Below, in pieces: positions 1 through 7,151 of a stretch of 8,123 bases of DNA; the first letter of the stretch is position 1, and every line of letters starts with the position of its first letter. The stretch spans positions 1 to 8,123 of the forward strand of contig JAJZVS010000171.1 of assembly GCA_021845555.1 (NCBI GenBank). Direction: 5' to 3'. A program made the translations under genes and the position numbers. The notes under the pieces were generated by a model that ran no database searches, was not told the origin of the DNA, and was given only the letters and a program-made list of their open reading frames with translations. The DNA comes from Pseudomonadota bacterium. GTDB taxonomy: Bacteria; Pseudomonadota; Alphaproteobacteria; Acetobacterales; Acetobacteraceae.

Positions 1-104
1 GGGTACGCATAACCGACGCGCACGTCACGAACCTGCGCGCCGCCTGCGTTCCGCCACGAATTGGCCTATGCTGCGCGCCCTGTCCTGCCGCGAGGAAGCA
101 CGCC
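1..104. other. Upstream region of the AsmA gene, no gene recognised
   Basis: I cannot assign a gene to this 104-nt stretch, although the end or start of a neighbour outside the window cannot be excluded. A TATGCT hexamer at 67-72 is a possible -10 element for the AsmA cluster, but the hexamer 17 nt upstream (44-49, CTGCGT) is a poor -35, so I do not call a promoter. The only clear signal is the ribosome-binding site GAGGAAG at 92-98, six nt before the AsmA ATG. Confidence 0.4.
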
Positions 105-2675
105 ATGACCGATCCCGCCAAACCGCGCCGAGGCGCCCTGCGGTATGTCCTGCTCGGGCTCGCTGCCGTCGTCCTCCTGGTCCTGGCCGGCATCGGCGTG
201 TTCGTCGCCACCTTCAACCCGAACCAGTACAAGCCGCGCATCGTCGCCGCGGTGCGCCAGGCCACCGGGCGCGAGCTCACCCTGTCCGGCCCGATCGGGC
301 TGGCGGTCTCGCTCTATCCCACCTTGCAGGCCACCAACGTCGCGCTCGCCAACCCGCCGGGCTTCTCCCGCCCCGAGATGGCGACGATCGGGGCGCTGCG
401 CCTGCGCCTCGATCTGCTGGCGCTGCTCTCCGGGCGGATCGCGATCAGCCAGCTGGACCTGGTACGGCCGGACATCCTGTTGGAACGGACCAGAACCGGG
501 GCCACGAACTGGAGCTTCGCCCCGGCCGCCGCGCCGCACAGCGCCCCCGCGCCGGCGCCCGCTCCCGCCCCCACGCCGGGTAAGCCCGCCGCCGACGGGT
601 CGATCTTCATCGGCAATCTGCTGATCGAGAACGGAAAAATCGGCTACCGCGACGACGCCACCGGCAAGTTGACCGAGGTCGCGGTGCAGCGCTTGGGCGT
701 GCAGGCGGCCGGGCCGGACGCGCCGGTGCATCTGACCGCCAATGTCGCGGTGAACAAGGTCACGGTGACGCTGTCGGGCCAGACCGGCCCGCTCTCCCGC
801 CTGCAGGATGCCGCCGCCACCACGCCATGGCCGGTGCGGGCGGACCTGACCGCCGCCGGCGCCAAGCTGGCCGTCGACGGCACGATCGCCCAGCCGCTGG
901 CCGCGCACGGCTACAAGCTGGCGGTGAGGGGCAGCATCCCCGACCTCGCCGCCTTGCAGCCGCTGCTGCCCGGCGTGAAGCTGCCGGCCTTGCGGCAGGT
1001 CGTGCTGAACGCCCAGGTCGCCGATACCGGCGCGGCGCTGCCCGCGGTCTCGGCGCTGACGCTGCGGGTCGGCCGGTCCGACCTGTCCGCCACTGCGCCC
1101 GGCCTGGTGCTGAGCGGGCTCGACGTGTCGGCCCCCGCGCTCGACCAGCCGATGCGGGCCACCGCCAGCGGAACCTATGCCGGCGCGCCGCTGCAACTGA
1201 CCGCGTCGCTGGGCGCGCCGGCGGCGCTGCTGTCGGGCAAGCCCGGCCGCCCCTTCCCGATCGATGTGTCCGCCGAGGCGGCCGGCGGCAGTTTCACCGC
1301 CAAGGGCGCCATCGCGGATCCCGCCAGGCTGACCGGCCTCGATCTGGCGGTCGGCGCCGCCATCCCCGATCTCGGTGCGTTCTCGCCGCTGGCCGGGCGC
1401 AAGCTGCCGGCGCTGAAGCAGATCGCCTTCAAGGCGAAACTGACCGAGGCGGGCAGCCTGAGCCAGGGCGTCACGCTGCGCGACATGACGCTGACCCTGC
1501 CGCAGGCCAACCTCGCCGGCAGCCTGACCGCGAAAGCGGGCAAGCCGCCCGCGCTGACCGCCGACCTCACCTCCAGCCTGATCGACGCCGACGCGCTGCG
1601 CGCGGCCCTCGGCATGGCCCCCGCCGCCGGCGCGAAGGGCGCCCCGCCGGCGGCCAAGCCGGCGGCGGCGCCGGCCGGTGGGAAGCTGTTCTCCGATACC
1701 CCGCTGCCCTTCGCCCTGCTGCGCCTCGCCAATGCCGACGTGCGCTTCTCGGTGGCCACGCTGCGCACCGGGGGCGAGACCTGGCACGCCGTCGCCGGGC
1801 ATCTGGTGCTGACCAGCGGGCGGCTGCGGCTCGATCCCTTCACCGCCACGCCGCCGGCCGGGAAGCTGGCGATGACCCTCGCGGTGGACGCCGCGCAAGC
1901 GGCCCCGCCGGTCGCGCTCACGCTGCACGCGCCGGGGGTGGCGCTGGCCTCGCTGCTGGCGATGGCCGGCAAGCCGGGCTACGCAAGCGGCACGGTGGCG
2001 ATCGACGCCGACCTGCACGGCGCCGGGACCAGCCCGCACGCCATCGCCGCCGGGCTGAACGGCGTGATGGCGATGAGCATGAGCGGCGGGGAGATCGACA
2101 ACCGGCTGATCGACCAGTTGTTCGGCAAGGTCGCCGCCGCGGCCAACCCGGCCGGCCTGCTCGGCCAGGGCGGCGCCGGCGGCAACAGCCAGATCCGCTG
2201 CCTGGCGCTGCGATTGAACGCGCATCAGGGGGTGGCGAAGCTCGACCCGTTCCTGTTCTCCTCCACCCTGACCACCATTGGCGGCGGCGGGACGCTGGCG
2301 CTGGGGCCGGAGACGCTCGATCTGCACTTGGCCGTTCAGGGCCGGGTCGGCGGCAGCGGGATCGAGGTTCCGGCCGCCGTCACGGGCCCCTTCACCAGCC
2401 CGCATGTCGGGATCAGCGCGAGCACGGCGGCCGCCGGGGTAAGCCAGGCCATCACCCTGTTCGGCGGCAAGCTCGGCGGCGCGCTGCCCGAGGGCCTGTT
2501 GCCGGGGCAGTCGCAATCCGCCGTGCTGGCCTGCCCGCAGGCGCTCGCCCTGGCGCGCGGCCAGACCCCGCCGCCCGCGGCAGCCACGCCGGCGGCGCAG
2601 CCCACGGCACCGGCGGCCGGGCAGAAGCCCGCGGTGCCGAACCCCGCCAACCTGTTGAAGCAGTTGTTCCACTGA
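105..2675 (+). CDS. AsmA family protein (envelope biogenesis, inner-membrane anchored)
   Basis: This 856-residue protein belongs to the AsmA family, whose members are anchored in the inner membrane with a large periplasmic beta-rich part and are implicated in outer-membrane assembly and lipid transport. A single N-terminal transmembrane segment spans about residues 12-36. The typical AsmA N-terminal block follows (FNPNQYKPRI at 37-46, then GRELTLSGPIGL). A Pro/Ala linker lies at about 141-163 and a second Ala/Pro/Lys-rich linker at about 505-526. The AsmA C-terminal domain covers about 530-770, with the typical segment around 626-666 (VAIDADLHGAGTSP, then ALNG-like AGLNGVMAMS). A Pro/Ala tail ends in a short hydrophobic helix, NPANLLKQLFH. 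A segment at about 278-305 (IPDL...KLPAL) recurs at about 420-446, which suggests internal duplication. The ATG at 105 is supported by GAGGAAG six nt upstream and by the membrane anchor starting directly after it. It is first in a plus-strand cluster with ATP12. The family call is firm; the exact cargo or role is not known from sequence. Confidence 0.92.
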   Translation: MTDPAKPRRGALRYVLLGLAAVVLLVLAGIGVFVATFNPNQYKPRIVAAVRQATGRELTLSGPIGLAVSLYPTLQATNVALANPPGFSRPEMATIGALRLRLDLLALLSGRIAISQLDLVRPDILLERTRTGATNWSFAPAAAPHSAPAPAPAPAPTPGKPAADGSIFIGNLLIENGKIGYRDDATGKLTEVAVQRLGVQAAGPDAPVHLTANVAVNKVTVTLSGQTGPLSRLQDAAATTPWPVRADLTAAGAKLAVDGTIAQPLAAHGYKLAVRGSIPDLAALQPLLPGVKLPALRQVVLNAQVADTGAALPAVSALTLRVGRSDLSATAPGLVLSGLDVSAPALDQPMRATASGTYAGAPLQLTASLGAPAALLSGKPGRPFPIDVSAEAAGGSFTAKGAIADPARLTGLDLAVGAAIPDLGAFSPLAGRKLPALKQIAFKAKLTEAGSLSQGVTLRDMTLTLPQANLAGSLTAKAGKPPALTADLTSSLIDADALRAALGMAPAAGAKGAPPAAKPAAAPAGGKLFSDTPLPFALLRLANADVRFSVATLRTGGETWHAVAGHLVLTSGRLRLDPFTATPPAGKLAMTLAVDAAQAAPPVALTLHAPGVALASLLAMAGKPGYASGTVAIDADLHGAGTSPHAIAAGLNGVMAMSMSGGEIDNRLIDQLFGKVAAAANPAGLLGQGGAGGNSQIRCLALRLNAHQGVAKLDPFLFSSTLTTIGGGGTLALGPETLDLHLAVQGRVGGSGIEVPAAVTGPFTSPHVGISASTAAAGVSQAITLFGGKLGGALPEGLLPGQSQSAVLACPQALALARGQTPPPAAATPAAQPTAPAAGQKPAVPNPANLLKQLFH

Positions 2676-2688
2676 CCGAGAAGGCCGG

Positions 2689-3408
2689 ATGAAGCGTTTC
2701 TGGGATCACGCCGAGGTCGTCGCCACACCGGCGGGCCACACCATCCTGCTCGACGGCAAGACCGTGCGCCTGCCGGGTGGCGCCGCGCTTCACGTCGGCC
2801 CGGCGGCGCTGGCCCGCGCGATCGCCGCGGAATGGCAGGCCGCCGGCGGCGCCAAGGGCGGGGAGATGTCGTTCGCCGACACGCCGCTGACCCGGATCGC
2901 CGGCACCGCGCAGGAACGCATCGCCCCCGACCCCTGGCCGACGATCGATGCCATCGCCCGCTACGGCGAGAGCGATCTGCTGTGCTTTCGCGCCGAAGCC
3001 CCAGAATCGCTGGTGCGTCGCCAGGAGGAATCCTGGCAGCCCTGGCTGGAGTGGGCGGCCGAGGCGCATGGCGCGCGCCTGCGGGTGGGGATCGGCGTGA
3101 CGCCGCTGCGCCAGCACCGCGACGCGATCGCGGTGCTGCGCGAGGCGGTGGCGGGCTTCGATTCGCTCGGCCTGGCGGCGCTTGGCCTGGCGGTGCCGGC
3201 CACCGGCAGCCTGGTGCTCGGCCTCGCGCTGGCCGCCGGGCGGCTGGATGCGGCGGCGGCGCACACGCTCGGCGCGCTGGACGAGATCTACCAGGCCGAA
3301 CTCTGGGGAGAGGACGCCGCGGCGGCGGCGCGGCGGCAGGCGATCGCCGCCGAGATCGCCCTGGCGGCGCGGGTGCTGGCGCTCGCGCGCGAGCCGGGCG
3401 AACAATGA
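2689..3408 (+). CDS. ATP12 family chaperone for F1-ATPase assembly
   Basis: This 239-residue protein matches the ATP12 family. In mitochondria Atp12 binds the F1 alpha subunit and prevents its aggregation before the alpha3-beta3 hexamer forms; alphaproteobacterial homologues are thought to act similarly in the cytoplasm. Visible family signatures are the start MKRFW, the early block LDGKTVRLPGG (21-31), IAAEWQA (45-51), the TPLTRIAGTA block (65-74), ESDLLCFRAEAPESLVRRQ (94-112) followed by a Trp-rich stretch WQPWLEW (116-122), and the C-terminal motif LDEIYQAELWGEDA (197-210). The length is normal for the bacterial family and there is no signal peptide. The start follows the AsmA stop by 13 nt, with GAGAAGG at 2678-2684 as ribosome-binding site, so cotranscription with the AsmA gene is likely. 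Its stop TGA overlaps the next gene's ATG. Confidence in the family is high; function is inferred from homology. Confidence 0.92.
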   Translation: MKRFWDHAEVVATPAGHTILLDGKTVRLPGGAALHVGPAALARAIAAEWQAAGGAKGGEMSFADTPLTRIAGTAQERIAPDPWPTIDAIARYGESDLLCFRAEAPESLVRRQEESWQPWLEWAAEAHGARLRVGIGVTPLRQHRDAIAVLREAVAGFDSLGLAALGLAVPATGSLVLGLALAAGRLDAAAAHTLGALDEIYQAELWGEDAAAAARRQAIAAEIALAARVLALAREPGEQ

Positions 3409-3680
3409 CGGCGAAGCTGCTGGTCATCACCGGCCGGGTGCAGGGCGTCGGCTACCGCCACTGGCTGGCGGCGCGCGCCGATGCGCTCGGCGTGTCCGGC
3501 TGGGTGCGCAACCGCGCCGACGGCGCGGTGGAGGCGCTGCTCGCCGGGGAGACGGACGCGGTGGAGGAACTCGCCCGCCTGTGCCGCCGCGGACCGCCGG
3601 CGGCGGCGGTGACGAGCATCACCGAGGAACTGGCGGAGCCGCCGGAGGCGCCGGGGTTCCGGCAACTCTCCTCGGGATGA
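3405..3680 (+). CDS. acyP: Acylphosphatase
   Basis: This 91-residue protein is an acylphosphatase, a small ferredoxin-like alpha/beta enzyme that hydrolyses carboxyl-phosphate bonds in molecules such as acetyl phosphate or 1,3-bisphosphoglycerate; its physiological substrate in bacteria is usually unclear. The phosphate-binding loop is intact in GRVQGVGYRHW (10-20) with the catalytic Arg at residue 18. The second active-site motif GWVRN (32-36) supplies the catalytic Asn at residue 36. The VEALLAGE segment (about 42-49) and the closing FRQLSSG also fit the family, and the length is standard. The ATG at 3405 overlaps the ATP12 stop in an ATGA arrangement and there is no strong ribosome-binding site of its own, which points to translational coupling with the ATP12 gene. 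The stop at 3678-3680 is followed by a convergent intergenic region. Confidence 0.95.
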   Translation: MTAKLLVITGRVQGVGYRHWLAARADALGVSGWVRNRADGAVEALLAGETDAVEELARLCRRGPPAAAVTSITEELAEPPEAPGFRQLSSG

Positions 3681-3918
3681 CGCAGACCACGCCGCGCCTC
3701 GGGATGGCAACGGCCACGGATGGTGCTCGCCCTCGCGCTGCGGTCCGGACGTGGCACGTGCTGCGGCCTGGCCTGCCGATCGCGGCCGGGGTGATGCTGT
3801 CGCGACCTCTGGCTGCGCGACCGCGCCGTAACCTTCCTTCTCCGACCCATTGGGGCGAAGACGGTCAGCGCGAGGTGGAGCCTGCCAAGGTCCCCGGTGC
3901 CCGGTGCGTCGGCCCCCT
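3681..3918. other. Convergent intergenic region between acylphosphatase and gabD, no gene
   Basis: The acylphosphatase (plus) and succinate-semialdehyde dehydrogenase (minus) genes end facing each other across this 238-nt gap. Open frames crossing it have no recognisable product. A perfect 6-bp inverted repeat (GTCGCG at 3799-3804, CGCGAC at 3816-3821, 11-nt loop) could be a weak hairpin. A second, imperfect hairpin lies at 3837-3860. Neither is followed by a clear T tract in either direction, so any terminator role for the two converging units is only a guess. The 10-mer CCTCGGGATG occurs at 3670-3679, overlapping the acylphosphatase stop, and again at 3697-3706. Confidence 0.5.
3831..3890. 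repeat. Possible decayed dispersed intergenic palindromic repeat
   Basis: The stretch contains CTTC (3837-3840) and GAAG (3857-3860) flanking CCC-ATT-GGG (3846-3854), an imperfect hairpin with a bulge and a mismatch. Read in one plus-strand frame it gives a peptide of the type LPSPTHWGEDGQRE, a recognisable spurious translation of the short GC-rich palindromic repeats scattered between genes in many proteobacterial genomes. The call rests on this resemblance only; copies elsewhere in the genome cannot be seen from here. It may also help end transcription of the converging genes. Confidence 0.3.
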
Positions 3919-5397
3919 TCAGGTCCCTATGCCGCCGAGCGCCAGGTATTTGATCTCCAGATACTCCTCGATCCCGTATTTGGACCCCTCGCGGCCGAGA
4001 CCGGAGGACTTCATGCCGCCGAACGGCGCCTCGGCGGTGGAGATGATGCCCTCGTTGATGCCGATCAGCCCGTATTCCAGCGCCTCGGCGACACGGAAGA
4101 TGCGGCCGACGTCGCGCGCGTAGAAATAGGCGGCGAGGCCGAATTCGGTGTCGTTGGACAGCCGGATCGCTTCCTCCTCGGTCTTGAAGCGGAACAGCGG
4201 TGCGACCGGGCCGAAGGTTTCCTCGCGGAAGATCAGTGCGTCGTGCGGCACGTTGGCGAGCAGGGTGGGTTCGAAGAAATTGCCGCCCAGGGCGTGGCGA
4301 TGCCCGCCGGTCACCACCGTCGCGCCGCGCTTCGTCGCATCGGCGATGTGCTCCTCCACCTTGGCCACGGCGGCGGCGTTGATCAGCGGGCCCTGCGCGA
4401 CGCCCGGTTCCATGCCATTGCCGACCTTCATCGCTTCGACCGCGACCTTCAGCTTGGCGGCGAAAGCGTCATAGACGCCGTCCTGCACCAGCAGGCGGTT
4501 GGCGCAGACGCAGGTCTGCCCGGTGTTGCGGTATTTGCTCGCCATCGCACCGATCACCGCGGCATCGAGATCGGCGTCGTCGAACACGATGAACGGCGCG
4601 TTGCCGCCCAGCTCCATGCTGGTCTTCTTGATCGTCGGCGCGCATTGCGCGAGCAGCTTGGCGCCCACTTCGGTACTGCCGGTGAACGACAGTTTCCGCA
4701 CCAGCGGGTTCGACGTGAGCTCCGCCCCGGTCTCGCCCGATGGTCCGGTGATGATGTTGCACACGCCGGGCGGCATTCCGGCGCGCTCGGCCAGTACCGC
4801 GAGCGCCAGCGCCGAGAACGGGGTCTGGCTGGCCGGGCGGATCACCCCGGTGCAACCGGCGGCCCAGCCCGGCCCGGCCTTGCGGGTGATCATCGCCGAG
4901 GGGAAGTTCCACGGCGTGATCGCGGCGAACACGCCGATCGGCTCCTTCTGCACCAGGATGCGCCGGCCGCGCGCGTTCTGCGGGATGGTGTCGCCGTAGA
5001 TGCGCTTTCCCTCGTCGGCGAACCAGTCGATGAAGCTGGCCGCATAGGCGATCTCGCCCTTGCTCTCCGACAGCGGCTTGCCCTGTTCCGCGGTCATGAT
5101 GACCGCCAGATCGTCGGTATTGGCCAGCATCAGGTCGGACAGCTTGCGCAGGATCGCGCCGCGCTCCTTCGCCAGCAGCGCGCGCCAGGCGGGGTACGCG
5201 CGCGCCGCGGCCTCGATCGCGCGGCGGGTTTCGGCCGCGCCGAGGGCGGGAACCTCGCCGATTGCTTCGTTGGTGGCGGGGTTGCGCACCAAAAGGGTGC
5301 GGCCGCTGTCGGCCTGGACCCATTTGCCGTCGATGCAGTTGGCCTGGCGGAAGAGCGTGGGGTCCTTCAGCGGCAGGGGGGAGACGGGGTTGAGCAT
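3919..5397 (-). CDS. gabD: Succinate-semialdehyde dehydrogenase, NAD(P)+ dependent (aldehyde dehydrogenase family)
   Basis: This 492-residue aldehyde dehydrogenase oxidises, by homology, succinate semialdehyde to succinate, the last step of GABA and related C4 degradation feeding the TCA cycle. Family landmarks are all present: TPWNFP (161-166) with the oxyanion Asn at 164, FTGSTEVG (238-245) in the cofactor fold, ELGGNAP (262-268) with the general-base Glu at 262, the nucleophile Cys at 296 in GQTCVCANR with the neighbouring Cys 298 typical of the GabD group, and EETFGPV (392-398). The length is normal. The start at 5397 is backed by GGAGG at 5406-5410, eight nt upstream, and by a good promoter just before it. 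One oddity: the usual KPAS cofactor motif reads RPAS (Arg at 187), and nearby residues also differ from the common GabD consensus (GPGWAAGCTG rather than GPALAAGCTM). Glutarate semialdehyde dehydrogenase is a close alternative that sequence alone does not exclude. Confidence 0.9.
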   Translation of the reverse strand: MLNPVSPLPLKDPTLFRQANCIDGKWVQADSGRTLLVRNPATNEAIGEVPALGAAETRRAIEAAARAYPAWRALLAKERGAILRKLSDLMLANTDDLAVIMTAEQGKPLSESKGEIAYAASFIDWFADEGKRIYGDTIPQNARGRRILVQKEPIGVFAAITPWNFPSAMITRKAGPGWAAGCTGVIRPASQTPFSALALAVLAERAGMPPGVCNIITGPSGETGAELTSNPLVRKLSFTGSTEVGAKLLAQCAPTIKKTSMELGGNAPFIVFDDADLDAAVIGAMASKYRNTGQTCVCANRLLVQDGVYDAFAAKLKVAVEAMKVGNGMEPGVAQGPLINAAAVAKVEEHIADATKRGATVVTGGHRHALGGNFFEPTLLANVPHDALIFREETFGPVAPLFRFKTEEEAIRLSNDTEFGLAAYFYARDVGRIFRVAEALEYGLIGINEGIISTAEAPFGGMKSSGLGREGSKYGIEEYLEIKYLALGGIGT

Positions 5398-5405
5398 GAT
5401 GGGGT

Positions 5406-5410
5406 CCTCC
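5406..5410 (-). promoter_or_regulatory. Ribosome-binding site of gabD
   Basis: On the minus strand this reads GGAGG, eight nt before the gabD ATG. It fixes the start at 5397. Confidence 0.7.
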
Positions 5411-5427
5411 GGGTTCGGACGCGGCGG

Positions 5428-5456
5428 AGGATAGGCCGGGGCGGGGCGGATGTCAG
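5428..5456 (-). promoter_or_regulatory. Candidate sigma70-type promoter of gabD
   Basis: Read on the minus strand, a -35 hexamer CTGACA (5451-5456; five of six matches to TTGACA) is separated by exactly 17 nt from a -10 hexamer TATCCT (5428-5433; four of six matches to TATAAT). Transcription would begin near 5421, leaving a leader of about 24 nt that includes the GGAGG site. It lies entirely in the 75-nt gap between the DUF192 stop and the gabD ATG, so gabD can be transcribed separately from the genes upstream of it. No operator repeat is evident. Confidence 0.6.
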
Positions 5457-5472
5457 GGGCGAGGGGGGCCGC

Positions 5473-5964
5473 CTATCCCTTCGGGTGGAACCCCGCCCCT
5501 TCGACCTTGTCCCCCACCACGATCCCGAGCCGCGCCGTGGTGCCGCCGGCCAGTTCCAGCGTCGCCGTCACCGGCCCGTGGCTCGCCAGCACGCGCAGGG
5601 AGTGCGGCACGGTGTTTTCGATGATCGAATCGATCGTGCCGTCGGCGCGGATGAACACCATGTCGAGCGGCACCAGCGTGTTCTTCATCCACATGCGCGA
5701 GACGATCGGTTTCGGCCAGACGAACAGCATCCCGCCGTCCGCCGGCACCGCGGTACGGAACATCAGCCCGGTGATCTGCTCGGCCGGGGTGGACGCCATC
5801 TCCACGTCGAAGACGTGCTTGACCCCGTCCTTGGTGACGATCGTAAGCTTTTCTTTCGGCAGGACCGGCTGCGGCCCCTTCGGCTCGGCGGTCTGGGCAT
5901 CAGCCGCCGGAAGACCGGCAAACGGGGCGGCGGCCAACAGGGCAAGCAGGGTGCGGCGGTTCAT
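5473..5964 (-). CDS. DUF192 family secreted protein
   Basis: This 163-residue protein is of the DUF192 family, small beta-rich proteins of unknown biochemical function that are often exported. An N-terminal signal peptide is clear: MNRR, a hydrophobic core at about 5-20, then a likely cleavage site after ADA at about residue 23. The twin Arg at 3-4 could hint at Tat export, but the motif is not canonical and Sec is as likely. The DUF192 core is intact: GLMFR (66-70), GGMLFVW (77-83), the signature MWMKNTLVPLDMVFI (91-105), and a C-terminal block ending VVGDKVEGAGF. The ATG (5964-5962) overlaps the TGA of the acuC-like gene (5963-5961), so the two are probably translationally coupled; a purine-rich AAGGAGAG lies upstream within the end of that gene. 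Family assignment is firm; I do not assign a role. Confidence 0.9.
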   Translation of the reverse strand: MNRRTLLALLAAAPFAGLPAADAQTAEPKGPQPVLPKEKLTIVTKDGVKHVFDVEMASTPAEQITGLMFRTAVPADGGMLFVWPKPIVSRMWMKNTLVPLDMVFIRADGTIDSIIENTVPHSLRVLASHGPVTATLELAGGTTARLGIVVGDKVEGAGFHPKG

Positions 5965-7097
5965 GCGAGCAAGCTCTCCTTCAGGGCCAGCGCCACCAGG
6001 GCGCGGATCTCATGGCGCACCGGACCCTCGCGCGGCGCGTCGCGCAAGGTGGTGAACCAGTGTTCGGGCGGGGCGCGTCCGGCGGCGCGGTCCAACCGGA
6101 GCGCCCGCAGCACCGCCTCGGCCGCGGGAGGCAGACGGTCCGGCGGGGCGAAGCCGTTCAGCTCGCCCCAGAGGCCGGCCCAGCAGCGCCCGACGGTCCA
6201 GGGGTTGTAGCCGCCGCCGCCCAGCACGACCAGCCGCGGCGCCAGCCCCATCGCCGCGGCCACCGTGGTGCGATGCGCGTTGTTGGACAGGGCCAGCCGC
6301 GCCAGCGGGTCCTCCGCCAGCGCGTCGGCGCCGGCCTGAACCATGATCGCCTGCGGCCGGAACGCCGCGATCAGCGGCAGCACCGCGGCTTCCAGCAGCA
6401 GGCGGAACTCGCTGTCGTTGCAGCCTTCGGGCACCGGGAAATTGCGCGCCGCCCCGCCGGCCCGATCCTCGGCGGCGCCGCTGAACGGCCAGCGCCCGGC
6501 CTCGTGCACGCTGATCGTCAGCACGCGCGGATCGGCGTGGAACGCGTCCTGCACCCCGTCGCCGTGATGCGCGTCGATATCCAGATAGACGATCCGTTCC
6601 AGCCCCTGATCGAGCCAGGCGAGCAGCCCCAGCACCGGATCGTTGACGAAGCAGAACCCCGATGCCCGGTCCCGCCTGCCATGATGCGTGCCGCCGCCGG
6701 GGCAGTGGACGATCCCGCCCGCCGCGGTCAGCTTCGCCGCCAGTAGCACGCCACCGGCCGAAATCGCCGGGCGGCGATACATCTCCGGGTAGATCGCGTT
6801 GCCCTCGGCGCCCAGGCGGTAGCGCGCGCGGTCTTCGGCGGAAACCGTCTGCGTCGCCTCGGCGTGGCGCAGCGCGGCGAGATAGGCGGGGTCATGGAAG
6901 CGGGCGAGTTCGGCCGCGGTCGCCATCGGCGCCTCGTGGTACGCTTCGTCCGGCAGCCAGCCCAGCGCGCGGCAGAGGTCGGTGCAGACCGAAACCCGCG
7001 GCACCGCCAGCGGATGCTTCGGCCCGTAGCTGGAATGGCGGTAGATTTCGCTGCCGATATACAGCGGGCGGGCAAGACCGTTCATCAGTGGGGCCAT
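5961..7097 (-). CDS. acuC: AcuC-type histone deacetylase family protein (acetoin utilization protein)
   Basis: This 378-residue enzyme is a class I-like zinc deacetylase. Bacterial AcuC removes acetyl groups from lysines, with acetyl-CoA synthetase as the best-known substrate; other members act on small acetylated amines. All catalytic elements are visible: the His-His pair at 138-139 in GGGTHHG, the ASGFCFVND block (145-153), zinc ligands Asp 175 and His 177 in LDIDAHHGDG, the third zinc ligand Asp 258 in QAGADAL, and the catalytic Tyr 297 in GGGGYNPW. The length matches AcuC. The start is uncertain: ATG at 7097 or ATG at 7085 (residue 5) are possible, and neither has a clear ribosome-binding site. 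It begins 54 nt after the toxin stop with no promoter seen in between, and its stop overlaps the DUF192 start by ATGA. The enzyme class is secure; the substrate is not. Confidence 0.9.
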   Translation of the reverse strand: MAPLMNGLARPLYIGSEIYRHSSYGPKHPLAVPRVSVCTDLCRALGWLPDEAYHEAPMATAAELARFHDPAYLAALRHAEATQTVSAEDRARYRLGAEGNAIYPEMYRRPAISAGGVLLAAKLTAAGGIVHCPGGGTHHGRRDRASGFCFVNDPVLGLLAWLDQGLERIVYLDIDAHHGDGVQDAFHADPRVLTISVHEAGRWPFSGAAEDRAGGAARNFPVPEGCNDSEFRLLLEAAVLPLIAAFRPQAIMVQAGADALAEDPLARLALSNNAHRTTVAAAMGLAPRLVVLGGGGYNPWTVGRCWAGLWGELNGFAPPDRLPPAAEAVLRALRLDRAAGRAPPEHWFTTLRDAPREGPVRHEIRALVALALKESLLA

Positions 7098-7151
7098 GGC
7101 CGGCGCGGTGGTCGATCCGGCGCGGGGTGCCCGGGGTCGTTGCGGCGCACG

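Noticed and set aside
66..2672. An 868-codon open frame on the minus strand covering the whole AsmA gene.
   Set aside because: Its translation is a low-complexity Arg/Gly/Gln-rich product with no recognisable domain, and it exactly shadows a well-supported plus-strand gene. Stop-free antisense frames are expected at this GC content.
827..2692. A 621-codon plus-strand frame overlapping the AsmA gene.
   Set aside because: Out-of-frame shadow, Arg-rich, no ribosome-binding site or domain; the AsmA frame has a membrane anchor and family motifs.
2336..3430. Minus-strand frames antisense to the AsmA end and the ATP12 gene.
   Set aside because: Pro/Arg-rich translations without domains; ATP12 on the plus strand is well supported.
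5473..5964. Tat-dependent export of the DUF192 protein because of Arg-Arg at residues 3-4.
   Set aside because: The flanking residues do not match the Tat consensus and the signal looks equally like a Sec signal peptide, so I left the route open.
3850..6210. A 786-codon plus-strand open frame running across gabD, the DUF192 gene and the end of acuC.
   Set aside because: It is antisense to three genes with intact catalytic motifs and has an Arg/Gly/His-rich composition typical of a GC-driven shadow frame.
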